From the NCBI GenBank assembly GCA_030562195.1, contig CM060203.1, forward strand, positions 4,602,208-4,666,207: a DNA stretch of 64,000 nt, read 5' to 3'. This document shows, piece after piece, positions 12,441 to 24,164 of the stretch. The position numbers and the translations under genes were made by a program. This stretch comes from Nipponacmea schrenckii (taxonomy: Eukaryota; Mollusca; Gastropoda; Lottiidae). Under the pieces are notes generated by a model. That model saw nothing but the letters and a program-made list of their open reading frames with translations. It was not told the DNA's origin and did no database searches. How positions within the stretch are numbered: position 1 is the first letter of the stretch; the number at the start of each line of letters is the position of its first letter.

Positions 12441-13308
12441 TTTCTACGCGTCAGTAGTTAGTAATTGCATAATAATAATTGAATAATTGCATAACTTTGT
12501 TGCTAATTATCCGATCGCTTTGAAAATTACAGAATATAGAGAAGTCGCCTATAGAAATAAAACCGCATCATAAAAAATTTCTACCACTTCCGGTTCTTGC
12601 GTGAGAACTTCCGATTTTTTAGAACCGCCTTGGGTCACCCAGCTTCCGGTGTATGTAAGAAATCAGTTCAAAAGCTATACATATATACTATCAGGCATAA
12701 TTAGAACCCTTTTAGAATAAAAAATCCAAACCGGAAGTGATACTTTATGTGTCATCACAGAACAGTAACATTCAGCAAAATTTTAATAAGTCCGCTAATT
12801 TTTATCCGATTTGTCCGATTTTGGTGTTTTTCGAAACCTTGTTACTTTATCTAAAACTTGTTGGGAACAGAATTTTGATTTTCAAATTTAAATTTTTTTA
12901 ATGCCCGATTGAATTTTTTTGAAAATTCAAAAGGCCAAATCAAATGACCTTGACCTTCAATGACCCTTAATTTTTTCAAGTAGAATGTTCTTGACCTAAG
13001 CTATCCACACATATGCCTATTATGATCGACAACAATTTTTTTGGTACCCGTTTTAGTTTTTTGAAAATTCACAAGGCTATATCCAATGACCTTGACCTTC
13101 AATTACCATGAATTTTAAAACCGCATCATAAAATTTTTTCTACCACTTCCGGTTTTTGCGTGAGAGCTTCGGTTTTTTAGAATCAAAAAGCTATATTAAG
13201 TGACCATAGGGGTAGTATGCCACTGTATTAAAATTTAGATACTTTGTTTTCCTGATCTTTAGAGTAAAAGGATTTAGTGAGAATGCAAAACTCATTTAAA
13301 AGATTAAT
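12441..13308. repeat. Interspersed repeat family, copy 1
   Basis: This block matches 13582-14657 in the same orientation, starting at TTTCTACGCGTCAG and ending at AAAAGATTAAT. Near-identical parts are 12441-12720, 12902-13182 and 13183-13308. The part at 12721-12900 is diverged, and a 287-bp stretch of copy 2 (14243-14529) is missing. Both copies carry several ACTTCCGGT motifs and TGACCTTGACC motifs. I could not find terminal inverted repeats, a target-site duplication or a transposase frame, so the element class is unknown. Confidence 0.85.
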
Positions 13309-13350
13309 TACGTATTTTGACTTTGGCGAAAACGTATTGTAATCGTTCGG

Positions 13351-13377
13351 ATTATTTTATTTTATTTTATTTTTTTG
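13351..13377. repeat. (TTTTA)n microsatellite
   Basis: A short run of about five TTTTA units ending in a T run. It lies between the two copies of the interspersed repeat. Confidence 0.8.
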
Positions 13378-13581
13378 CGATTCTTGGATGAGTTTGCAGA
13401 CAAACTGGTAAAAGGTGCAGAAATTCTAAATCTACAGTCGATCTTAGAATGATTTCTATTATCAAATAAAACAAAACGGAAGTTCTATCTCTGACCGAAG
13501 TCAGAACCGGAAGTTTAGTTTTTTTTGCTTTAGCAAGTTTATTTTCAGTTCGATTTTCCCGGGTTTATAGAATTTAAAACT

Positions 13582-14657
13582 TTTCTACGCGTCAGTAGTT
13601 AGTAATTGCATAATAATAATTGAATAATTGCATAACTTTGTTGCTAATTATCCGATCGCTTTGAAAATTACAGAATATAGAGAAGTCGCCATAGAAATAA
13701 AACCGCATCATATAAAATATTTCTACCACTTCCGGTTCTTGCGTGAGAACTTCCGGTTTTTTAGGACCGCTTCCGGTGTATGTAAGAAATCAGTTCAAAA
13801 GCTATACATATATACTATCAGGCATAATTAGAACCCTTTTAGAATAAAAAAAAAAAAAATTTCATCCGGTTTAGCATTAAATGCCGTAATTTTCGACTTC
13901 CGGGTTTTTGAACTGCTTTTTGAAAAGTGAAAAATTTTATTTTCAAATTTAATTTTTTTAATGCCGATTGAATTTTTTTGAAAATTCAAAAGGCCAAATC
14001 AAATGACCTTGACCTTCAATGACCCTTAATTTTTTCAAGTAGAATGTTCTTGACCTAAGCTATCCATACATATGCCTATTATGATCGACAACAATTTTTT
14101 TGGTACCCGTTTTAGTTTTTTGAAAATTCACAAGGCTATATCCAATGACCTTTACCTTCAATTACCATGAATTTTAAAACCGCATCATAAAATTTTTTCT
14201 ACCACTTCCGGTTTTTGCGTGAGAGCTTCCGGTTTTTTAGAACCCTGCTGGGATCTGCACAGATATCAATAGTAGCTTCCTTTTGAGCCCCCAGTCGGTG
14301 ACTCATAAAAGACGTTAGATATTCATTGGAATTGCAAGAGCCACAGAAGTCGGAATTGAAATTGGAATGGCGCAAATTGATGCTATTAGCGTCCCCGATA
14401 CAGTTTATAAAACCTCTTTACAATCCCTTTAAGCTATTTAAAGTAAAATGTTCTTGATTTAAACTATCCTTACAGTATGCCAATAATAATCGATTTAATT
14501 TATTTTTGTACCCATTTGAGTTTTAAAAAATCAAAAAGCTATATTAAGTGACCATAGGGGTAGTATGCCACTGTATTAAAATTTAGATACTTTGTTTTCC
14601 TGATCTTTCGAGTAAAAGGATTTTAGTGAGAATGCAAAACTCATTTAAAAGATTAAT
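13582..14657. repeat. Interspersed repeat family, copy 2
   Basis: Second, longer copy of the 12441 repeat, starting 1141 bp after the first. It has a poly-A run at about 13847-13858 where copy 1 differs, and an extra 287 bp at 14243-14529 just before the shared TCAAAAAGCTATATTAAG segment. The extra segment carries CTGGGATCTGCACAG and repeated GGAATTG words. It is either an insertion in copy 2 or a deletion in copy 1. A 67-codon frame at 13628-13831 is not convincing. Confidence 0.85.
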
Positions 14658-14667
14658 GTTTTTATTT

Positions 14668-15046
14668 AGAATTGTTTTATGAAATATAAACAGTATGTAA
14701 ATAACGCATGCTTATATTCTTTTACTCAAAAAATTATAGATTGAAAACATAAAAGAATATAAAGCATAACGTTTGAGAATACATAATAATATATGTATAA
14801 CAATAAATGAAAATATCAAATAGAATTGTTTTATGAAATATAAACAGTATGTACATAACGTGTGCTTATATTCGTTTACTCGAAAAATTATAGATTGGAA
14901 ACATAAAAGAATATAAATATAACGTTTAAGGATACATAATGATACATATACAACGAAAATATATCTATTAACGCATGCCTATAATCTTCGAATGATGATA
15001 GACCGAAAATTTAAAAGAATATGAGGCAGTGTTTTTTAATGCATGC
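14668..15046. repeat. ~154-bp tandem repeat, 2.5 copies
   Basis: Copies begin at 14668 and 14822 with AGAATTGTTTTATGAAATAT and run about 154 bp each. A third, more diverged partial copy follows at about 14970-15046, recognisable by TAACGCATGC and AAAAGAATATGAG. The block directly follows the second copy of the 12441/13582 repeat, so it may be part of the same composite element. Confidence 0.8.
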
Positions 15047-15511
15047 AATATTTACATATTTACAATGAGAGAGGACGTTTTATAACATCAATTGATTTCC
15101 ATTATTTCCTCTCCTGTGAATTTACCATAAAACTTCGCGTATATCTTTTGAACCCATAGAGGTTGTTTGCCACTCTCGGAACTGTTCACAGTTCTAGTAT
15201 TTATTTATTTTTGTTCACAATGGTGGAAGTTTTAATTCACAAGGATTGTAACAAGTAAACTATTGAGGCTTGCGTCTCAAAATTGTCAACCATGATGATT
15301 CAAAAACTGCAAAAGCAGATATTTTTAGTTACTGTAGGCTTTCACTTCCAAAATTTGCATAATGGAGTTGTACTTTTTAATGCCTAGTTTTTGAAAATGA
15401 TTAGAAATGCAGAACAGCATAGATTCTTCATGTTGAGTGTGATACAGTCCAAGAGAGAATTTAACCTTCTAATCATCACCACCAAGATTTAGCTGAAGTT
15501 TGCTGATCATA

Positions 15512-15620
15512 TGCAAGTAGGCTATGAAGTAGGCTATGAAGTAGGCTATGCAGTAGGCTATAAAGTAGGCTATGCAGTAGGCTATGAAGTAGGCTATGAA
15601 GTAGGCCATAAAATAGGCTA
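15512..15620. repeat. 12-bp minisatellite, about nine copies
   Basis: Tandem copies of AAGTAGGCTATG with variants ending TATA, CATA or beginning CAGT. The last units (GTAGGCCATAAAATAGGCTA) are degenerate. Confidence 0.95.
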
Positions 15621-18600
15621 ACGTTCTGGTTAGTAACAGATTTGGACTATTTCTGTAAAAACAAACTGAAATATTTACAAAGTTATATTAGTGCTGATTA
15701 AATTGAAAGTCTTCATAAAAATCAGTGGGAGTAATTCGAAATTTAAAAAAAAGGCCAGATTTAATGGATTTCCTCTAAACTGAAACAAAATACTTCGCTT
15801 CTTACTGATAGTGTAAGCTGATCTAACCCTGAAGGCTAATTTATATCTGGATCGAAGGTTCTTAATCTCCCTGGCTAATCTCCATTGAAATTAAAAACTC
15901 CTGATCAATTTTTGAGGATTCATTTTAACGATATCAGGAGAAATTCTTATACTTGATATTCTCAATCAATGTGAGAGATGGATTAAATAAAAATCAATAT
16001 GTTTAACCGAATATTGTTCATTGTTTAAAATATCTACTGTTCTCTCATACAACAGCTCAACTACAACTACAACAAAATCATTTTTAGCCAAATATATAGC
16101 TTTTTCAAGATGAAACCATTTTGAAAGTTTGTCCCATGTTAATTTAAATATTAAGGCTGATACTGGAAAAAACTGGAGAATGTTCTTATGGATGAAAGAA
16201 ACTTGAAATTAAATGAGTTGAACATTTCAACATTTCATTTTTTATGCTAATCTGGAATAAGCAGAGCAGGGCAGTATAACTGATGGAGTAGTTGCCAGCT
16301 TCTTGTATGAAAGTCAGGCTGGGATTACAGTTTGCAGTTTTTTTTTCATCTGACTCCGTTTGTAGATCTTGAAATATTAATAAATGCAGAAATCAAACGA
16401 AAACCTTTCTCTTGGTAACTTTTATACAATTGTATATTATAATATATTACTTTGCTGCAGTAGATGAAAATAAGAAGGAGTGAAGAAGAATGTTAACCTT
16501 TCAAAAGGATTAATACAAAAATCAATAAGCATTATTCTTTCTAACAAATCTACTTCACATGTCCACATCAGAATATTCTAAAACCTTCTAGAGATTTTTT
16601 ACTGATTTCCTATTGAGTTTAATGTCTTCCTTCCCATGTCTTACTTTTAAGTATCAAATTAAAATCTTTCTTTGCTTGTCTTTGAATTGTAATGAATTTC
16701 AAATGATATTGTCTTCAATAATAAAATTCAAAACAAAAAAATGTCTGATATATTTTACAAATTTTATGCATCATTCTGTCAATTTTAGTTTAAACCATGT
16801 CAAATTTCTGGTGAAAACACACAAATACTAATGACACCAAACACATTTTCATCTTTCTTTTCCCAACAAAGTCCAAATTAAGAAATGAAGTACATGTACC
16901 ACACAGATTATTATTTGTATTTCTCTTAACATGTCTGAATCAACATTTAATGCATTTGTTTATTTGATGTCTTTATCAACTAGCATCAAACACAAATTCT
17001 TCTTTTACATTTCTTATAGTTTGGATAAATGAACAAAAACTACAAAATATAAATGTACTTTAGCCTTGTGTTCAGATTGCAAAGAGGTTTTTTTTCCAGA
17101 AATCATATTTTGGGGGCATTATAAATCTATTTGATGGGTATATAATTCTTGTACATGTAGATGAAGACATCAATATACACTATCTATCCCCCATTTAAAT
17201 CTTATACTTCTAACAACATAGTTTTAAGCATATGAAAAGCTATCAAATCTGCTAAGGAAAAATTTCAACATCCCCTTCAATATTTGTAAGTTCAAATGGT
17301 TACTAAACTTTATAGTCTTCTGATATTTTTCTATGGTCTCTATAAGGCAGCTGAAATTGCCCAAGCCTCTGTCAGAACATGGCAATTGAACATGCAACGG
17401 GATTATTTTCCCAAAAACTATCTTGTAAAATATTCTACCATTTTATATAAAGGTAAAAAATAAATTATAATTTGACTTGTGTACCCTACATAACTTCCTG
17501 TGTCTATCTTTTGGTGGAAAAAGGCACTTGGACACATGGAAAATAATGAATATTCTTCGAGTCCTTAAGCTCTCTCAGCAATATATTCTGCCATCTAGGC
17601 TAATGTAACGGTTAAAAATCAATTGTAGTTTTTCTAAGTGTTTACTAGGAACATCAGTTTATTTGATGTCATGGCCATTTTACGCATTTATTTTATCCTT
17701 ATTGATTAGTTAAAGACATTAGTTTCCAATGACAAGACTCATGGTATTACCAATTAGACAGTTAGTTGTGGTCTGAAACTTGGACATTATTGTTTCCTAC
17801 TTGGACTAGAGATTTCCTTGTTCATGGTAAGTTACATTCTTTTTTCTGTGTCTGCTTTAAATACAGAGATACATAGTTATTCATCGTCTGCTTCTGAAAC
17901 AGCTTTTTATTGTTGGATTGCAGATTATATTCATAAGATTCATGTTAGATTATACTTGATACCCTGACCACACATTATATAAGATAAGTAGTTGTACATT
18001 CTGTGCCATACCCTCCATTTATATATTCCCACCTTTATACATAGTTGACATTTTAGAATCTGATGAAACACGTCTCTTTCATAGAATTGGAAATCTGGGC
18101 CTAGTTTGTGCTATTTTAATGTATATGATAAACCCACTTGTCTGAGTCCTTGGAAACATGACTTTCCAGTCATTGACACTTCGTTTAAAGACTAAGAATT
18201 TTATTTTAGTCTATATATGCTTACAAAGACTAGTACAGAAAGTAAATCAATCGCCTTTGTACATTAAAGAATAAACTAAATACCCTTACTACAATGGTGC
18301 AACTTAGAGCAAGCAATAGACTTTCTGATGTAAAATTTACAACAAAAAATTGTGATATTTTGACATTTAATGTCATATTATTGATATTTCATATAGTCAT
18401 TTATTTCCCTACAATAATACCGTGTTATTTAACTTTCACCGATATTTGAGTAACTCTTCTGTTAATAGAGGAAAAATTAGTGTCACTCAATAGCCCAAGT
18501 TTGTAATTGGTGTCAACGTTAAGTCAATCATACCAACTATTTTGTCTACCAATTTGATTACATCTAATAAATTGTCTCACAGTATTTTGTGGACTATTAG

Positions 18601-19607
18601 GATTCCATTTTTATTTGATGAAAAGTATATTTGATGTTCAAATGATTATTTGACCATCTATCATTTAGGAAATCAAACTCCAGTCCAGTTTACCTGGCCA
18701 GTAAATACTGGTAGCACAGGCAGGACATATCAAATAGGCTCAGGGCAGCGTAATCCTAAAGTCATTAGTTTCTGTTATTAAAGTCACATATTTGGATCAT
18801 TAAGCTCTATCTATTGAAATTTTGGACAAATATATTACTGAAAAAACAAAACTATGAATATGGTGAGTCCAATCCTTTAAACTTTCAAAAAGAATTTCCA
18901 ATCAATTAAAAAACATCTTTTTATTAGAAACTTGAAAAAAAAAATGGCCTGGCATAGAGAAAATTCACATTTAAATTTTTTTTCCTCTTGAAACAAATGC
19001 TCTGGAAACATAGATAATGTACCTTAGACCAACAATAATATTTGTCCAAAAACGTTTCAAATCTCAAGTACATTGAAGTGACACAAATTGCCTTAATGGT
19101 GGAAATGATTGGATGAAGGTCGGACCAGACGCGAGATAATTATAAACAAGTCTGCTCTCTCCTTGAGGCCAGAAAAAATAAAGTTACTTCCACACTTGAA
19201 ATTCTGACCATTTTGCAAATTTATTGATATAATATATTAAACAATAATGGGCATGTTTACAAGCCAGAAAACCATGTCTGCCAAAAGATTCAGAATCATT
19301 TGTTAGACAGACAAATACAATAGACAGTTCTGTTCACAGAATTGCAGCCAGATTGTTATATTGATGCTGTTAGTCTTCTCGCTCTTCTTCTTGCAACTTT
19401 TGTGAAATGCAAGGCATGGGTTGCAACTGAAATGATGTTGTTATAGGACCTTATCTAAGATTACCTTTGATCATAACATAGAGGAATCTTTAGTCTCCAA
19501 CCCAAAACCCAACATTTGGAGATCAACCAATACCAACCAATACCAATAGCTCTCTTTTGATAAAAATTTCCTCATTGCACACTGCATAGCAGAGCTGTTT
19601 CTAAGAG
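15621..19607. other. No recognisable gene or repeat
   Basis: About 4 kb of AT-rich sequence. A 72-codon plus frame (16613-16831) is Phe/Leu/Ile/Lys-rich and looks like chance. A GTAAGT donor-like word at 17827 follows a 60-bp open stretch, but no matching acceptor could be assigned. Confidence 0.5.
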
Positions 19608-19661
19608 AAAGACCCCTAAATGAATACAAATCGTAAAGACCCCTAAATGAACACAAATCGT
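19608..19661. repeat. 27-bp direct tandem duplication
   Basis: Two adjacent 27-bp copies beginning AAAGACCCCTAAATGAA. They differ by one base (ATACAAATCGT against ACACAAATCGT). Confidence 0.95.
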
Positions 19662-20599
19662 TTGAATGATTCTTGTTTTGGGTTCCTAACTACAGTACCT
19701 TTAATTGAGTTGTCAGAATTCACCTGAACTATATAAATTATACAGCAGAATTACTTTCATACCAGATGGTTAAAAAAAAACTTGTTCTGTAAAAAAATAA
19801 TATAACAGACTAAAAATGTAATAAATTTTATAAAAACTGCTCTGAAAACATCTGTATATAAGATTTTGACATCTGGCATGCTTGGTAAATACACAGGATA
19901 GTCTGTGATAAAGTAACAATTGAAACAGAAACATATCTGTATCCTAGACCTTTTTTTACTTCTCAATTAGAGAGCTTTATTGACTGAAGGAGTATTTGAA
20001 CATCCAGTACTGTTGTACCTTGTTTCTCAAGAATCCAAAAATAGTATAATAAAATGCTTTAGTTTATTGCTAAAGTCACTACAGAGATAACTTAAATATA
20101 TGATATTAAGCCATTGTTTTTTTACTTGTTCTCATAACTCAGGTCCTTACATGGTTACATATATTTAGAGAAGAACCCCACTTTCAGAAAGATCTGCATC
20201 CCATCCCATATTATAGCTACATGTACCTAAATGACAAGAGCCTATTTCAGGTATCTGTGGTGTGTTTGACACAACTGGCAAAGTTGATCTTCTACTCATC
20301 TGCATACAACCTCGCTCCTCTAAATATTGATATGAAAGTCAGAGAAAGATAAATAAACAGGCCATTAAAGACTATTTTACATGGTATCAAAATTAGAGAG
20401 GAAATGTCAGAACTGACAGGTGTATCAAATACCTTTCAATATAACTACAACCTAATTACTTTAATTATAGATCAGACACGGTCGTAATACTCAATGAATG
20501 AATGATGATGCCACTGTGGTACACTGAATAAAAGCAAGATTTAGTAGAATACTTTGGAATGGGTGGATCAAACAATAATCACACTTTTCATTTGAAAGA
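19662..20599. other. No recognisable gene or repeat
   Basis: AT-rich interval. A 69-codon minus frame (19757-19966) has no recognisable domain. Confidence 0.5.
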
Positions 20600-21526
20600 A
20601 AAATAAATGGATCAATGAATAAAATAAATGGATCAATGAATAAAATAAATGAATGGATCAATGAATAAGTGAATAAAATAGACAAATAAAATAAATGAAT
20701 AAGATAAATGAATGGATCAATGAATAAAATAAATGGATCAATCAATGAATAAAATAAATGAATGGATCAATGAATAAAATAAATGAATGGATCAATGAAT
20801 AAAATAAATGGATCCATCAATGAATGAAATAAATGGATCAATCAATGAATAAAATAACCGAATGGATCAATATATAAGTGAATAAAATAAATGAATGGAT
20901 AAATGAATAAGTGAATAAATTAAATGAATTGATCAATAAATAAAATAAATGAATAGATCAATGAATAAAAGAAATGAATGGATCACTGAATAAAAGAAAT
21001 GAATGGATCAATGAATAAAATAATGAATTGATCAATAAATAAAATAAATGAATAGATCAATGAATAAAATAAATGAATGGATAAATGAATAAAATAAATG
21101 AATAGATCAATGAATAAAATAAATGAATGGATAAATGAATAGATCAATGAATAAAAGAAATGAATGGATCAATGAATAAAATAAATGAATGGATCAATGT
21201 ATAAAATAAATGAATGGAGCAATGAATAAAATAAATTGATTGATCAATGAATAAAATAAATGGATCCATCAATGAATAGAATAACCAAATGGATCAATAT
21301 AAATAAGTAAATAAAATAAATGAATGGATAAATAGGCCTAAATAAGTAAATGAAATAAATGGATAAATGAATTAGTGAATAAAATAAATGAATGGATAAA
21401 TGAATAAGTAAATGAAATCAATGGATCAATGAATAAGGGAATGAAATCAATGGATCAATGAATTAGTCATTAATTGTGAATGAAATAAAAAAATGAATGA
21501 ATAAATGTAAAGCTCAATGAATAAGG
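20600..21526. repeat. AT-rich minisatellite of ~25-bp units
   Basis: Irregular array of mixed words AATAAAATAAATGAATGG and ATCAATG, with units of 12 to about 30 bp and many point variants and indels. The minus-strand translation gives an Ile/Leu/Phe/Asp repeat frame (20491-20745) that only reflects the repeat. The array becomes degenerate after about 21290. One unit near 21333 contains TAGGCCTA. Confidence 0.95.
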
Positions 21527-24084
21527 GACAGCATTTCTATTAGTAAAAGGTTCAACATTTCAGACACAATTCATCATTTCAGCAGCTGATATAAATCACT
21601 AGATTTAGAATCTTAGATCAATAATTTAAAATACAGCTAATATTATGGTAATATTTAAACCAATTTAAATTACCTCTCGGAAAAAAATTTTCATGAAAAA
21701 ACCTTATTGATAATCTTTCATACTGTTGACATTAGTTACAGAATAAAACACATATATTGATTGCTACGGTAACCATTTTGTGGAAATCCATAATTATTTT
21801 TTTACAGTACCAGTCTGATTCTTTTTTCCAATATAGCAGCACTACTGAGACGGCAGGCCACAAATGAAAGGAGGCCATGAGGGGAGAGGGAAGAAAAATG
21901 CATTTTTGAAAAATGTGGTTGGCGTGCACACAATGACTAATTCTCAAAAAGTAAAGAATTTGGACAAAAATTGAAAAATTAAAACAGACAGACTGTCAAA
22001 TATACGATGAAAGTTGTTTTTTCCTTGCAGTACTTTGTCATATAACTTCCTGAGTAGCACCACTTTAAGACATGATCATAGTCAAAGTACAAATGTAGGG
22101 AACAGAAATACAAAAAAACGAAAACACAACTCTTAAAATATAAAACCATTTTGGAAAGCAATATCTCCTATCCAGCCAACTTCACTACTTGGCCCTAATT
22201 CCAGGCTCTGCCACAAATGAAACTGCTGGCGTGAAGTGGGTCTAAAGGACACAAATAATGGAGAAAATATTAAGACGACTTTTGTTTGTTTTATTTTGAG
22301 TCAATATTTGCTGTATGAAATGTCAATAAGAGAGAATTATCGATATTAACTGAATTAGGAATTGTAGCAAGAATCCTGGTATTTAAAATTTATTCTGTAT
22401 CCAATCTGTGATTACTTACGGAGATTTTAGCTAGAGTTCTCACGTGGAAAATGATTGAGAGGTAAGAATAGTAAGGGGCAATTTATTTAGCAGTGATATC
22501 CAATGTTACCCTAAGCCTTATTTTCATAAAGAGATAAAGTGGAAAATATCTGATTAACTTGCTGATAAAATCTGACATTGGAATAGATGAAATTATTAAC
22601 CATTGAAGTAAAAATTTATAAGTGTTTCTTTATGACCCATATAATTAATCCATTTCATTACACTGTAAGGAATATTACAAATACACTTATACGTGTTAAA
22701 AAAATTAAATCTAAATTTGTGGCCACAAAATTTTCCCAAAATGAGAGTTAATTAAAAATGGCCTCTACAGTGTGAACAGAACAAATAGTTACGAAGTGTC
22801 CAAAATGGCCACCAGGCCACCTCAAATCAATGTCCTTGAGATAAATAAGAAATGGTGAATATGACATGAAGTACTGGTCAGTGATGGGAGATTATATAAG
22901 TTGTCTAGACAACACAGATTATTTTATCAAAATATAATAAACCAACACTTCATTTCCAATTGTAAAAGATCTGCTGGTTACATCACTAGGATCTGATCAC
23001 TTCTCAACTACTATAAATCTTTTGAGACTTCTTTTCAGACATTCTTGAGACAGTTTCTATCTATTATCACCTGCTATTGCATTAAAGAGCTCGTTTAAGC
23101 AATCCATATAAGACAGACTTAGTTTAGTAGTTTGCATAGTTACATTAAATTTAAAAATCTGTTACCTTGAGTGAGACTTTTAGTCAACTCAGCAGAAAGT
23201 CATGAAAGATCAATGCAAGGAGGTTTGACCAAGACCAGGGCGCATAAAAAAATCAATTTAGTTATAAGTACTGTACTTCTGAATGTAAAATAGTACAATT
23301 TTTATCATAACATATTTTGGGAAAGTGGGCTGCGCCTCTAAACTTCAACTTCCAGGTCTCTGTATCTAAGAAAAACACTATTTCTGCCAATGTCTCAAAA
23401 TTATATTATATCCTAAAATCAAACAATTTTCTACCATATATTGTGGAAGCAACTAATCAGCTGAAGTCAGGCAAAATGAAGTAGAGATTAGTAAGTTTCC
23501 AAATCCCAATACCCACAGTTTTTACCATATTCTAAACACCTTGTAGATATCAGCAGAAGTCACTGATGAAGGGTAAATTAGAGTAGGGCTTATAATATTT
23601 CCTAATTATAGATTGTCTAGCTAGACGGAAAATCTCTGACAAGGAAATGAAAATTATACTCTTACATATATAGATCTTCTTGTCTTCTGAGTTCAAATTG
23701 ATTGAAGACATGTTAGGGTGTCTATTAATTGATATCTGATGACTTGAAGCCTGGCAAACTCATATCAATTATTGAATGTGTCTAATATGGTCTCAGGTTT
23801 TTTTTAAACTACCTATTCCAATAGACATATAGAGTAATTGTGTTGATTTAGTCTAAACAACATGTTTCAAACATTGTCATTTATTTCACTTTAATACTTA
23901 TTGCTTTCAGAATAGGCATTTCTAACTTCCTGTTTAAAATCCAAATTTTGAGCATCATTAAAAGTTTAAGCCAAACCTTTACTTTAGAATTCAAAACATT
24001 TACCTGTACATTTATATGTACATTGGTAGGTTGGTAGATGACAAGTTAACGTTCGATTCTAGTGGATGCTGATAAAAAAACTAG
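21527..24084. other. No gene assigned; one weak acceptor-like site at 22030
   Basis: AT-rich sequence. A pyrimidine-rich stretch ending CCTTGCAG at about 22023-22030 (plus) is followed by about 34 open codons, but there is no supporting domain or partner exon. Minus frames of 60-71 codons overlap it. Nothing else was resolved. Confidence 0.4.
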
Positions 24085-24164
24085 GTAGGTGGTTGATGGT
24101 AGGTGGTTGATGGTAGTTGGTTGATGGTAGTTGGTTGATGGTAGTTTGTTGATGGTAGTTGGTA
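24085..24164. repeat. 15-bp minisatellite, about five copies
   Basis: Tandem copies of GTTGGTTGATGGTAG with early variants GGTGGTTGATGGTAG and one GTTTGTTGATGGTAG. Confidence 0.95.

Noticed and set aside
20491..20745. 84-codon minus frame rich in Ile, Asp and Phe
   Set aside because: Direct translation of the AT-rich tandem array.
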